DNA from: Methyloversatilis discipulorum
GTDB lineage: Bacteria; Pseudomonadota; Gammaproteobacteria; Burkholderiales; Rhodocyclaceae
Direction of reading: 5' to 3'
Assembly: GCF_000527135.1 (NCBI RefSeq)
Contig: NZ_AZUP01000001.1
Span: forward strand, 3,497,535-3,561,534
DNA length: 64,000 nucleotides
The notes below the pieces were generated by a model. It searched no databases and had not been told where the DNA came from. It worked only from the letters and a program-made list of their open reading frames with translations. The first letter of the stretch is position 1, and each line of letters starts with the position of its first letter. Below are positions 16,816 to 27,361 of this stretch, in pieces. The translations under genes were made by a program, and so were the position numbers.

Positions 16816-18759
16816 ATGATCACGCTCAGAAACGTCGTCCTTCGCCGCAGCGCCAAGGTGCTGCTCGATGGCGCCACCGCCACCATCAACCCCGGCGAGA
16901 AGGTCGGCCTGGTCGGCCGCAACGGCGCCGGCAAATCCACGCTGTTCGCGCTGCTCAACGGCACGCTGCACGAGGACGGCGGCGAGTTCGTGATGCCGGC
17001 GCAGTGGCGCATGGCACAGGTGGCGCAGGACATGCCGGAAACCGACCAGCCGGCCACCGATTTCGTCATCGAGGGCGACACCGCGCTGCTCGCCGCGCAG
17101 AAGGAAGTGCACGCTGCCGAAGCGACCGACGACGGCGAGCGCATGGCCTACGCCTACATGGCGCTGCACGACGCCGGCGCGCACGACGCGCAGTCGCGGG
17201 CGCAGGCGCTCATCCTCGGCCTGGGCTTTACCGCCGACCAGATGTGCAATCCGGTGAACAGCTTTTCCGGCGGCTGGCGCATGCGCCTGCAACTGGCGCG
17301 CGCGCTGATGTGTCCGTCCGACCTGCTGCTGCTCGACGAACCGACCAACCACCTGGATCTGGACGCGCTGGTCTGGCTGGAATCGTGGCTCAAGCGCTAC
17401 GAGGGCACGCTGGTGGTGATCAGCCACGACCGCGAATTCCTCGACGCCATCACCAACGTGACGCTGCATATCGACGCCGGCAAGCTCACGCGCTACGGCG
17501 GCAACTACAGCACCTTCGAGGACATGCGCGCGCAGCAGATGGAGCTGCAGCAGAACGCCTACGCGAAGCAGCAGGACAAGATCGCCCACCTGCAGAAATT
17601 CATCGCCCGCTTCAAGGCCAAGGCGAGCAAGGCCAAGCAGGCGCAGAGCCGGGTCAAGGCGCTCGACCGCATGGAAAAGCTGGCGCCGATGCTGGCCACG
17701 GCCGACTTCAACTTCGAGTTCAAGGAACCGGCCAATCTGCCCAACCCGATGCTGGTGATGGAAGACGCCAGCTTCGGCTACCCGCCGCCGGCCGACGCGC
17801 CCGCCGGCACGCCGCCGACGGTGATCGTGCGCAACGTGAACAAGTCGGTCATGGCCGGCCAGCGCATCGGCATACTCGGTGCCAATGGTCAGGGCAAGTC
17901 GACCGCGGTCAAAACCATCGCCCGCGCGCTGGCGCCGATCGCCGGTCGCGTGACCGAAGGCAAGGGTCTGACCATCGGCTATTTCGCGCAGCAGGAACTG
18001 GACGTGCTGCGCCCGCAGGACAATCCGCTCGAACACATGACGCGCATGGCGCGCGAAGGCCTGCCGGCCGGGCAGAGCGGCCGCGAGCAGGACCTGCGCA
18101 ACTTCCTCGGCACCTTCAACTTCAGCGGCGACATGGTGAAGCAGGCGGTCGGCACCATGAGCGGCGGCGAGAAGGCGCGCCTGGTGCTGTGCATGCTGGT
18201 GTGGCAGCGCCCCAATCTGCTGCTGATGGACGAGCCGACCAACCACCTCGACCTCGCCACGCGCGAGGCGCTGGCGGTGGCGCTGAACGAGTTCGAGGGC
18301 ACGGTGATGCTGGTGAGCCACGACCGCTCGCTGCTGCGCTCTGTGTGCGACGAATTCTGGCTGGTTTCGCGCGGCGGCATCGAGCCGTTCGACGGTGACC
18401 TCGACGACTACCAGCGCTACCTGCTGGACGAAGCCAAGCGCGCGCGCGAAGTGCTGAAGGATTCGATGAAGGCCGCTCCAGCCGAGGTCGCGCCGGTCGT
18501 GCAGGCAGCGCCGATCGCCGCGCCGGTGAAGAAGGCGCCGGTGAACCTCAAGGCGCTGAAGAACGAACTGGGCAAGCTCGAACAGCGCATCCTCGAACTG
18601 CAGACGAAGAAGCACGCACTGACCGCCAAGCTCGCCAGCGCGCTGCCGCCGAAGGAAATCGGCGAAGTCGGCGTCGAACTGCAGAAGGTGGACGAAGAAC
18701 TCGAAGCGCAGGAAATGCGCTGGCTCGAGGTGTCGGAACAGATCGAAGCGGCGGGCTGA
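16816..18759 (+). CDS. ABC-F family ATPase (YheS/Uup-like)
   Basis: The 647-residue protein has two ATPase modules without membrane helices. The first has Walker A GRNGAGKST near residue 37 and signature FSGGWRMRL; the second has GANGQGKST near 355 and MSGGEKARL. Both have Walker B with DEPTNHLDL. The linker and a C-terminal coiled coil (about residues 580-640) are as in YheS. Members act on ribosomes in translation. ATG 16816 is used because the protein-like sequence MITLRNVVLRR begins there. TATATATAT at 16687-16695 upstream may form part of its promoter. Confidence 0.9.
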   Translation: MITLRNVVLRRSAKVLLDGATATINPGEKVGLVGRNGAGKSTLFALLNGTLHEDGGEFVMPAQWRMAQVAQDMPETDQPATDFVIEGDTALLAAQKEVHAAEATDDGERMAYAYMALHDAGAHDAQSRAQALILGLGFTADQMCNPVNSFSGGWRMRLQLARALMCPSDLLLLDEPTNHLDLDALVWLESWLKRYEGTLVVISHDREFLDAITNVTLHIDAGKLTRYGGNYSTFEDMRAQQMELQQNAYAKQQDKIAHLQKFIARFKAKASKAKQAQSRVKALDRMEKLAPMLATADFNFEFKEPANLPNPMLVMEDASFGYPPPADAPAGTPPTVIVRNVNKSVMAGQRIGILGANGQGKSTAVKTIARALAPIAGRVTEGKGLTIGYFAQQELDVLRPQDNPLEHMTRMAREGLPAGQSGREQDLRNFLGTFNFSGDMVKQAVGTMSGGEKARLVLCMLVWQRPNLLLMDEPTNHLDLATREALAVALNEFEGTVMLVSHDRSLLRSVCDEFWLVSRGGIEPFDGDLDDYQRYLLDEAKRAREVLKDSMKAAPAEVAPVVQAAPIAAPVKKAPVNLKALKNELGKLEQRILELQTKKHALTAKLASALPPKEIGEVGVELQKVDEELEAQEMRWLEVSEQIEAAG

Positions 18760-18814
18760 TCCTGCCGGCTGCGGCGCTGCGCTGAATCGCAGCTGGAGCC
18801 AGGGCCAAGGTTCT

Positions 18815-18900
18815 GTGGGAGGAGTCTTCTGACCCCGACAGCGGCCTGTATCGAAGCCGGCGGATTGCAGCGGCTGCATCGCGAGCAAGCTCGCTCCCAC
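18815..18900. repeat. 86-bp REP-like element, copy 1
   Basis: It begins GTGGGAG and ends CTCCCAC. Its left end can fold as GAGTCTTCTGACCCC and its right end as GCGAGCAAGCTCGC. The 86-bp length is shared by most full copies in the window. Confidence 0.85.
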
Positions 18901-18933
18901 AGGGGTCACGGCCGGTGTCACGGCAAGGGTTCA

Positions 18934-19019
18934 GTGGGAGGGGTTTTCTGACCCCGACAGCGGCCTGTATCGAAGTCTGTGGACTGCAACGGCCGCATCG
19001 CGAGCAAGCTCGCTCCCAC
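18934..19019. repeat. 86-bp REP-like element, copy 2
   Basis: Same orientation and arrangement as the copy 34 bases before it: GTGGGAGGGGTTTTCTGACC at the left end and a GCGAGC/GCTCGC hairpin at the right end. Confidence 0.85.
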
Positions 19020-19057
19020 GAGAAGCACTCCCGGACCGTCGCCGGAGCAGCGCTTTT

Positions 19058-19081
19058 GTGGGAGCGAGCTTGCTCGCGAGC
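19058..19081. repeat. Half REP-like element
   Basis: GTGGGAGCGAGCTTGCTCGC is the reverse complement of the right arm of the copies just upstream. Only this arm is present. It closes the three-part repeat cluster downstream of the convergent ABC-F and pcaC-like genes. Confidence 0.75.
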
Positions 19082-19106
19082 GGGCGGTCGATCAGACCTC
19101 AGCGGT

Positions 19107-19481
19107 TCACAGCCGATACGAATCCAGCACTTCCTGCGCCGCGCGGAAGGCTTCGCCGGCGGCGGGGACGCCGGCGTACACCGCGCAGTGCAGCAGCGTT
19201 TCGCGGATTTCCTCGACCGTGCAGCCGTTGTTCAGCGCGCCGCGCACATGGCCTTTCAGCTCGTGCGGACTTTTCAGCGCGGTGAGCGCGGCCAGCGTGA
19301 CCAGGCTGCGGGTGCGGCGATCCAGGCCGTCGCGGTTCCACACCGCACCCCAGGCGTGTTCGTTGATGAAGTCCTGCAGGGGCTGGTTGAATTCAGTTGC
19401 ATTGCCCAATGCCCGGTCGACGAAATCGTCGCCCATGACTTCACGGCGCACCTGCACGCCCGGTTTCTTCTGTTCGCTCAC
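19107..19481 (-). CDS. Carboxymuconolactone decarboxylase family protein (PcaC-like)
   Basis: The 124-residue protein matches 4-carboxymuconolactone decarboxylase over its length. It contains FNQPLQDFINEHAWGAVW, LDRRTRSLVTLAALTAL and then HVRGALNNGCTVEEIRETLL and HCAVYAGVPAA, the region that carries the conserved His of the family. PcaC acts in the protocatechuate branch of aromatic degradation. No other pca gene is nearby, so the substrate here is unproven; it could be a stand-alone AhpD-like or CMD protein. Confidence 0.82.
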   Translation of the reverse strand: MSEQKKPGVQVRREVMGDDFVDRALGNATEFNQPLQDFINEHAWGAVWNRDGLDRRTRSLVTLAALTALKSPHELKGHVRGALNNGCTVEEIRETLLHCAVYAGVPAAGEAFRAAQEVLDSYRL

Positions 19482-19515
19482 TGTGTGATGGCTCCGCTCG
19501 GACGTCTATCGATGC

Positions 19516-19827
19516 TCACTGGGCGGCCGGTGCGCCCTGCTTCATGTCTTCTTCGCACTTGCGCATGAAGGAGTTCTTCGCTGCGCCGGCGAGCGGCTTG
19601 CCGTCCTTGCTCAGCGCACGCGCTTCGCAGTCGGTCTTGTGCATCGCTTCGCGGTGGCATTTCTGCATGAAGGAGGACTTGGCGGCGCCGACCAGCGGCT
19701 TGCCGTTCTTGTCGATGGCGGCCGCTTCGCACTTCGCGTCGGCAGCGGCGTTCGGGCTGGCGTCGGCGGCCAGAGCGCTGCCACAGGCGAGCAGTGCGGT
19801 CAGTGCGGCGATGATCATCTTGTTCAT
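19516..19827 (-). CDS. Small exported protein with two PsiF-like repeats
   Basis: ATG 19827 is followed by a clear signal peptide (MNKMIIAALTALLACGSALA). The 103-residue product holds two similar units, KCEAAAIDKNGKPLVGAAKS...FMQKC and DCEARALSKDGKPLAGAAKN...FMRKC, with the paired cysteines and LxGAAKxSFMxKC pattern of the PsiF repeat. It is probably periplasmic. The function is unknown; PsiF of E. coli is phosphate-starvation induced, but no Pho box was noted here. Confidence 0.7.
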   Translation of the reverse strand: MNKMIIAALTALLACGSALAADASPNAAADAKCEAAAIDKNGKPLVGAAKSSFMQKCHREAMHKTDCEARALSKDGKPLAGAAKNSFMRKCEEDMKQGAPAAQ

Positions 19828-19919
19828 GTCGATCTCTCCCGTTGGATAGGTGCGATGGCGTATCGCCCGCACATGATGAACAAAGCGGCGCCGCTCGGCA
19901 AAGCCTTGCGCGGACGAAA

Positions 19920-20672
19920 CTAGCCGGCCGGGATGCGTACGCCCGGCGTTTTCAGCCAGTCGAAGGTGCGCGCCATCTCGGCCGGGCTGACGTCGTTCAC
20001 CTGTGAGTCGGCGAACACGTCGTCGCCGGCCAGCCAGTCGGCTTCCGATTCCGGTGCGGCGAGCGCCAGCATCAGCGCGTGGTTCAGTTCGTACGACGCC
20101 CAGCTGCAGCCGGCGTCGCGCAGCGCCGATTGCAGCGCGTTCTGCACCAGACTGCGCACCATGCGGTGGGCGACCGAGTACGGAATGTCGTCGATCTCGC
20201 CGCAGGCTGCGCGGTCGCAGGCGGCGCGGTCGTGCGAGGCGTGGCCGCGACAGGCGAGCGGGCGCACCGCGTAGATCGCACAGGCACCGTCGTCGTCGAT
20301 GAAGGGGCAGGTTGCCCGCAGCGCAACGCGGTCGTCGGCATCGGCATCGCGCGTGTCGTCGTCGGCGGCGGCGAGACGACGTACCAGCCGCGCGCAGACG
20401 GCGGGGTCGGCTTCGCGCAGATGGCGTGCGATGTGCAGCACCTCGGGCGCGGTGGCGGTGACACGCACCGTACAGCAGGTCGCGCAGCCGCGGTCGCAGG
20501 CCACTGGCGCACCGGCGTCCATTCGCGCCTGCAGCGCGGCTTCGAAATTGTCGAAGGCTTCGCCCAGCAATTGCGCGAGTAGCGCGTCGTCGTCGCGTTG
20601 CGACGCCAGGATCTGTGAAAAGGTCGCGTGACGTGCGCGGAAGAATCGCAGGTTGTCGTCGTCGGCGGTCAT
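19920..20672 (-). CDS. YkgJ-family cysteine-cluster protein
   Basis: Starting at ATG 20672 the protein has 250 residues. Its central part has the zinc/iron-chelating cysteine pattern of YkgJ (UPF0153): CDRGCATCC near residue 62, then CPFIDDDGACAIYAVRPLACR, with further cysteines at CDRAAC. Family members are thought to bind a metal cluster; some take part in oxidative or metal stress. The frame is open further upstream, but that sequence is made of REP-like repeats and is not coding. Confidence 0.78.
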   Translation of the reverse strand: MTADDDNLRFFRARHATFSQILASQRDDDALLAQLLGEAFDNFEAALQARMDAGAPVACDRGCATCCTVRVTATAPEVLHIARHLREADPAVCARLVRRLAAADDDTRDADADDRVALRATCPFIDDDGACAIYAVRPLACRGHASHDRAACDRAACGEIDDIPYSVAHRMVRSLVQNALQSALRDAGCSWASYELNHALMLALAAPESEADWLAGDDVFADSQVNDVSPAEMARTFDWLKTPGVRIPAG

Positions 20673-20915
20673 GGCGTGCGCACTCCGGGCGGATAGGGTC
20701 TGCGTGCCACTGTACGAAGGCGGACGGCGCGCCGGTTTGATGCAGCGCAAACGGGATGCGCGTGCAGCGGGACGTTCACATTGGCTGAGCAAGCAGGGCG
20801 TGTTCGCGACGGCGGCAGGACTTGAAGTCCGCGGCGCGCCGGGGCCGTGTCGCGGCCAAGGCCGCTCCCACAAGGAGTGCGCTCGATCCGCCGCCGAAGC
20901 TCGAGCCAGGGTTTT

Positions 20916-21001
20916 GTGGGAGGGGTCTTCTGGCCCCGACAGCAGTCGGTATCGAAGCCGGCGGACTACAGAGGCCGTGTCGCGGCCAAGGCCGCTCCCA
21001 T
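20916..21001. repeat. 86-bp REP-like element, array unit 1
   Basis: GTGGGAGGGGTCTTCTGGCC at the left and GCGGCCAAGGCCGCTCCCAT at the right; the final base departs from the usual CCCAC. Confidence 0.8.
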
Positions 21002-21045
21002 AGGGAGTGCGTCTGATCCGTCGCCGAAGCGAGAGCCAGGGTTTT

Positions 21046-21131
21046 GTGGGAGGGGTCTTCTGACCCCGACGGCGGCCTGTATCGAAGCCAGTGGACCGCA
21101 GTGGCCGTGTCGCGGCCAGGGCCGCTCCCAC
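21046..21131. repeat. 86-bp REP-like element, array unit 2
   Basis: GTGGGAGGGGTCTTCTGACC at the left and GCGGCCAGGGCCGCTCCCAC at the right, 130 bp after the previous unit. Confidence 0.85.
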
Positions 21132-21176
21132 AAGGCGTGCGCTCGATCCGCCCGCCGAAGCTATAGGCAGGGGTTT

Positions 21177-21263
21177 GTGGGAGGGGTCTTCTGACCCCGA
21201 CAGTGGCCTGTATCGAAGCCGGCAGACCGCAGCAGCCCTGTTGCGGCCAGGGCTGCTTTCCAC
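21177..21263. repeat. 87-bp REP-like element, array unit 3 (degenerate right arm)
   Basis: The left arm is intact; the right arm is GCGGCCAGGGCTGCTTTCCAC, with one inserted T and a weakened hairpin. Confidence 0.75.
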
Positions 21264-21273
21264 AAAGGGCTCG

Positions 21274-22611
21274 TCAGCCGCCGACGGTGAGCCTCAGCAG
21301 CAGACCGATCACCGCGCAGGCGCCGATCACATGGATCACGTTCGCCTTGAAGCGGAACAGCGCGACGGCAGCGCCGACGGCGATCAGCGCCGACATCCAC
21401 TCGAAGCCGCTGCCGAAGCCCTGCGGCCACAGCACGTGGTAGCCGAAGAACAGCGCGAGATTGAGCACGACGCCGACCACGGCGGCGGTGATGGCGGTGA
21501 GCGGCGCGGTGAACTTGAGGTCATCGTGCGTCGATTCGACCAGCGGCCCTCCGGCGAGGATGAACAGGAAGGAGGGCAGGAAGGTGAACCAGGTCACCAG
21601 CGTGGCCGCGACGGCGCCGGCGAGGAAGAGGCTGTCTGGTCCGAACACCGCTTTCACATAGCCGCCGACGAAACCCACGAAGGCCACCACCATGATCAAC
21701 GGACCGGGCGTGGTTTCGCCGAGCGCGAGGCCGTCGATCATCTGCGTCGGCGTCAGCCAGCCGTAGTGGCCGACCGCGCCCTGATACACATAGGGCAGCA
21801 CCGCGTAGGCGCCGCCGAAGGTGAGCAGCGCGGCCTTGGTGAAGAACCAGCCCATCTGCGTCAGCGTGTGCGACCAGCCGAGCAGGCCCGCCAGCAGGCT
21901 CATCGGCACCGCCCACAGCAGCGCGCCGACGATGGCGACGCGCGCCAGTTGCGTCCAGCGGAAGCGCGCGTGTTCCGGCGTCGGTGTGTCGTCGTCGATC
22001 AGTGCCGGGCCGTAGGAGGCGTGCGCCGCGCCGTGTCCGCCGCCGGTGCGGAAAGTCGTCGGCGAGACGCGGCCGCCGATGTAGCCGATCAATGCGGCGC
22101 CGGCGACGATGGCCGGGAAGGGAATGTTCAGCGCGAAGATGGCGAGGAAGGACGCGGCGGCGATCGCCCACAGCGTGCGGTTCTTCAGCGCCCGCCCGCC
22201 GATGCGCCAGGCCGCCTGCACGACGATGGCGGTGACCGCCGGCTTGATGCCGTAGAACAGTCCGGCCACCAGCGGCACGTCGCCGAAGGCGATGTACACC
22301 CAGGACAGTGCGATCAGGATGAACAGCGAAGGCAGCACGAACAGCGCGCCGGCAACGATGCCGCCCCAGCTTCGATGCATCAGCCAGCCGATATAGGTCG
22401 CGAGCTGCTGCGCCTCCGGGCCCGGCAGCACCATGCAGTAGTTCAGCGCGTGCAGGAAGCGGCGCTCGGAAATCCAGCGCCGGTTCTCGACCAGTTCCTG
22501 ATGCATGATCGAAATCTGGCCGGCCGGTCCGCCAAAACTGATGAAACCCAGCTTGAGCCAGAACATGAAGGCTTCGCGGAATGGAATGCTGGCGGGGCGG
22601 GACGGGGTCAT
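21274..22611 (-). CDS. chrA: Chromate transporter, two-domain CHR family
   Basis: ATG 22611 (MTPSRPASIPFREAFMFWLK) gives 445 residues. Two homologous halves each carry the CHR motif: WLKLGFISFGGPAGQISIM near residue 17-35 and TKAALLTFGGAYAVLPYVYQ near 240-260, with PGPEAQQLATYIG and GETTPGPLIMVVAF partner motifs. About ten to twelve membrane helices are expected. ChrA proteins export chromate. No chrB regulator is adjacent, so expression may be constitutive, or the natural substrate may differ. Confidence 0.88.
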   Translation of the reverse strand: MTPSRPASIPFREAFMFWLKLGFISFGGPAGQISIMHQELVENRRWISERRFLHALNYCMVLPGPEAQQLATYIGWLMHRSWGGIVAGALFVLPSLFILIALSWVYIAFGDVPLVAGLFYGIKPAVTAIVVQAAWRIGGRALKNRTLWAIAAASFLAIFALNIPFPAIVAGAALIGYIGGRVSPTTFRTGGGHGAAHASYGPALIDDDTPTPEHARFRWTQLARVAIVGALLWAVPMSLLAGLLGWSHTLTQMGWFFTKAALLTFGGAYAVLPYVYQGAVGHYGWLTPTQMIDGLALGETTPGPLIMVVAFVGFVGGYVKAVFGPDSLFLAGAVAATLVTWFTFLPSFLFILAGGPLVESTHDDLKFTAPLTAITAAVVGVVLNLALFFGYHVLWPQGFGSGFEWMSALIAVGAAVALFRFKANVIHVIGACAVIGLLLRLTVGG

Positions 22612-22816
22612 CGGCAGCAGGAGGACGGGCGCGGAATGTCGATCAGGTGCGCATTCTGCACTGCCAACGCTGCCCTGCGATGACCGGGTTGCTGGCCCGC
22701 ATCTTGCAGGTAGTGATCGACGCGTTGCCTGCCGTGACGTAGAGGAGCGTTCCGGCAAGCGGCCTGAGGCCGGCGACGGGTCACATTACCTATTACTCGA
22801 AAACAAAGGAGTCACC

Positions 22817-23383
22817 ATGAAATCTTCGCTGATGACCGCGAGCTGTGTCGCCGTGCTGCTGGCAGGCTGTTCCGGCCTGGCGTCGACGCAGGCTCGCGAC
22901 AACTCGACGGAGACCCACAAGAATTACTGGGCCAAGTACGAACACTCCCGCAGCTCGATGCCCGCCTCGTCCGAATCCAAGCCTCTCTTTGGCGGCGGCG
23001 GTACGTCCGACGAAAAGACGGTCGCCGCTTCGCGTGCCGCACGCATGGGGCCTGGCTGCACGGAACCCGGCACCGACAGCACGCTCAAGCTGATCGCGCA
23101 GCTGGAAGCCTCCGGCAAGGCCGCGGGCAACGGGCAGGTCGATGCCAATGTCGTCCGCCTGGCCGAGCGTGCGCAGATGCTGTCCTTCCTGCGCGAATCG
23201 CTGTACCGCACCTGCGAGCGCCTGGCCGCAGGCCAGATCACCAAGGAAGAGGCCGCAGCGGCCAATGACAAGGTGATGAATTCCGTGCACGCCATCATCG
23301 AAACCGACCGCGACCTCGCCCGCAAGTCGGCCGCGGACGCATTGAAAGGACTGACGCCGGAGCAGATCAAGGCGCTGCAGTAA
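22817..23383 (+). CDS. Putative lipoprotein of unknown function
   Basis: AAAGGAG precedes ATG 22817. The 188-residue product has a lipoprotein signal, VAVLLAGC, with the lipidated Cys at about residue 17. The mature part is hydrophilic and mostly helical, with QLEASGKAAGNGQVDANVVR and two further cysteines (GPGCTEPG, YRTCERL). It was not matched to a named family. It stands alone between chrA (divergent) and a repeat cluster. Confidence 0.65.
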   Translation: MKSSLMTASCVAVLLAGCSGLASTQARDNSTETHKNYWAKYEHSRSSMPASSESKPLFGGGGTSDEKTVAASRAARMGPGCTEPGTDSTLKLIAQLEASGKAAGNGQVDANVVRLAERAQMLSFLRESLYRTCERLAAGQITKEEAAAANDKVMNSVHAIIETDRDLARKSAADALKGLTPEQIKALQ

Positions 23384-23542
23384 GCGATCGCACACCTCGC
23401 CGGGCCTGTGCGCCCGGTTGAGACAGAGACGCCGGTGAGACAGTTGACCGGTCGACCTGTCTCGTCTGTATCAGGCCGCCTCGCCATCGCTGCTGGTTCG
23501 CAGGTGCGAGCGCTCCCGATCCTTGGCCGGATCCGGGATTTT

Positions 23543-23628
23543 GTGGGAGGGGTCTTCTGACCCCGACAGCAGCCTGTACCGAAGCCCGCGGACCGCAGTG
23601 GCCGCATCGCGGCCAAGGCCGCTCCCAC
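23543..23628. repeat. 86-bp REP-like element, copy 6
   Basis: Left arm GTGGGAGGGGTCTTCTGACC; right arm GCGGCCAAGGCCGCTCCCAC. Confidence 0.85.
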
Positions 23629-23665
23629 GAGGATCGCTCGAGACCCGTCACCGGAGCCCGTTTTT

Positions 23666-23751
23666 GTGGGAGCGAGCTTGCTCGCGATAGCGGCCTGAAG
23701 CGGAGTGGGCGCCTGCGATCACCGCTGCATCGCGAGCAAGCTCGCTCTCGC
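23666..23751. repeat. 86-bp REP-like element, copy 7 (GAGC-type arms at both ends)
   Basis: Both ends are of the same type, GTGGGAGCGAGCTTGCTCGC at the left and GCGAGCAAGCTCGCTCTCGC at the right, unlike the mixed-arm copies. Overall length is still 86 bp. Confidence 0.8.
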
Positions 23752-23768
23752 AGCGGTGGCCCTCCGCC

Positions 23769-25927
<2,159 letters not shown>

Positions 25928-25989
25928 CCCTCCGCGATCTCCAGGGCATAACCCCAGTATCCATGCGGGTTTGCGGGCAATTGCTTCAG

Positions 25990-26004
25990 TGGCATGAATG
26001 CTGC
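25990..26004 (+). promoter_or_regulatory. Sigma-54 (-24/-12) promoter of the porin/alcohol dehydrogenase genes
   Basis: TGGCATG-AATG-CTGC matches the TGGCACG-N4-TTGC consensus, with GG and GC separated by exactly 10 bases. It lies 83 bp before the porin ATG. Confidence 0.7.
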
Positions 26005-26086
26005 CTTAAGCCCTCCGACGGTGACCCGAACATGCAGGCGCCGCATTCAACCAGGACCAATCAACAGCATCACCTAGGAGGGGAAC

Positions 26087-27283
26087 ATGACAAGAACTGG
26101 ACGCAAGTCGCTGAACAGCACCTTTACCCAAACCCGTAAGCTCACGGCCGGCGCTGCCGCCGTGGCCGCACTCTGTGTGATGTCGACGCCGGCGATGGCC
26201 GACATCGTCATCGGCGAATTTGGCGGTACCAAACTGTCGATGTTCGGCATCATCGACGTCGGCATGCTCTACAACAGCGATGCGAACGCGACCGGCGACA
26301 GCAAGACGTCGATGGAAACCAGCGGCCTGCGTCAGACGGTCATCGGCTTCAAGGGCGAGCGCGAGCTCGACGTGAACCTGACTGCCTTCTTCAACCTCGA
26401 ATCGCACTTCGACACCAACAACGGTTTCCTGCACGGCACCGGCGACGCGAACGGCACCGGCCCCGGCGGCGTCAATACCCCGCTGTTCCGTCGTCAGGCC
26501 AACCTGGGTGTGCGCGGCGACTGGGGTAGCCTGACCCTCGGCCGCCAATACGGCCCGGCGCTGCTGGCCCACATCGGCACCGAACCGCGCGCGTTCAAGG
26601 AACAGTTCTCCAACCTGTACGCCTGGGCCTACGGTCAGCTGTTCACGACCTTCAACCCGAACAACGGCAGCGGTCGCAACACGAACAACGACGTTGGCAT
26701 CTTCATGAACAACGCCGTGCAGTACCGCAACACCTGGGGTCCGGTCACCATGGGTGTGCTGTATTCCTTCGGCGGCCAGGCTGGCGACTTCAAGGACAAC
26801 AGCGCCTACGCGCTGGGCCTGACCTACAACGGTCCGATCACGCTGTCCGGCTCCTACCAGGCCTTCCACGACGAGCAGTCGGGCAAGAAGGTGGTCGATC
26901 ACACCTCGCTCGGCTTCGCCATTCCGTTCGGCGACTTCACCTGGAAGAACAACTGGATGAACGCCAAGAACGACAACACGGCGGGCAACCAGCTGTTCGA
27001 CGTGAATGGCTTCGGTACCGGTCTGGACTGGAAGTGGAGCGCCAAGAACTCGGCTACGCTCGCCTTCTATCTCAACAAGGACGACGCCAACAAGAGCGAT
27101 GAAACCAAGTTCATCGTGATCAGCAACGACTACCAGTGGCGCCCCGACACCACGCTGTACATTCAGGCCGCCTTCGCCGATGCCGACCCGGGCGCAACCC
27201 TGCGCACCAGCATCGTCGCAGCGGGCGTGACGGCGGGTGAGAAGAGCACGCTGCTCAACGTCGGTCTGAACTTCATGTTCTAA
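26087..27283 (+). CDS. Outer-membrane porin, gram-negative general porin type
   Basis: An AGGAGGGGAAC leader precedes ATG 26087. The 398-residue product has a signal peptide (about 1-38, ending TPAMA) and alternating strands. It has porin motifs such as FGIIDVGMLY, ETSGLRQTVIGFKGERELD, RQANLGVRGDWGSLTLGRQY and a terminal Phe (LNVGLNFMF), which is needed for BAM insertion. It is first in line after the sigma-54 promoter and is followed 78 bases later by the alcohol dehydrogenase, suggesting uptake of that enzyme's substrate. Confidence 0.88.
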   Translation: MTRTGRKSLNSTFTQTRKLTAGAAAVAALCVMSTPAMADIVIGEFGGTKLSMFGIIDVGMLYNSDANATGDSKTSMETSGLRQTVIGFKGERELDVNLTAFFNLESHFDTNNGFLHGTGDANGTGPGGVNTPLFRRQANLGVRGDWGSLTLGRQYGPALLAHIGTEPRAFKEQFSNLYAWAYGQLFTTFNPNNGSGRNTNNDVGIFMNNAVQYRNTWGPVTMGVLYSFGGQAGDFKDNSAYALGLTYNGPITLSGSYQAFHDEQSGKKVVDHTSLGFAIPFGDFTWKNNWMNAKNDNTAGNQLFDVNGFGTGLDWKWSAKNSATLAFYLNKDDANKSDETKFIVISNDYQWRPDTTLYIQAAFADADPGATLRTSIVAAGVTAGEKSTLLNVGLNFMF

Positions 27284-27304
27284 GACGCTCGCGTCTGCAG
27301 TAAA

Positions 27305-27333
27305 CGGCGGCAGGGTGTGGAAGCCCGCCGCCG
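27305..27333 (+). terminator. Stem-loop between porin and alcohol dehydrogenase genes
   Basis: CGGCGGC and GCCGCCG can pair across about 15 bases. There is no T-run, so it is more likely an mRNA-stabilising or attenuating hairpin that lets porin be made in excess than a full stop. Confidence 0.35.
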
Positions 27334-27361
27334 CATTCTAAAAACCAAGGAGACCTGATCG

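Larger units (their letters stand above)
20673..21273. repeat. Tandem array of REP-like elements between YkgJ and chromate transporter genes
   Basis: No gene was seen here. After about 170 bases of unique sequence there is a half element (right arm, 20849-20871) and three near-complete 86-bp elements at 20916-21001, 21046-21131 and 21177-21263. They are spaced by about 44 bp of similar linker, giving a period of about 130 bp. Right arms are GCGGCC-(2)-GGCCGC in most copies; the last copy is degenerate. Confidence 0.85.
23384..23768. repeat. Spacer with two REP-like elements
   Basis: There is no gene in this convergent spacer between the lipoprotein gene and thiC. It holds two full elements, 23543-23628 and 23666-23751. 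A weak hairpin CCGGGC/GCCCGG lies at 23400-23417 after the lipoprotein stop, without a T-run. Confidence 0.8.

Noticed and set aside
16576..18921. Long open frame opposite the ABC-F gene
   Set aside because: Low-complexity His/Arg/Gln-rich translation runs through repeats and a gene with perfect ABC-F motifs on the other strand.
20849..21263. CRISPR-like repeat array
   Set aside because: The units are 86 bp with their own terminal hairpins and similar linkers of about 44 bp; there are no unique spacers and no cas genes. Copies also occur singly elsewhere in the window.
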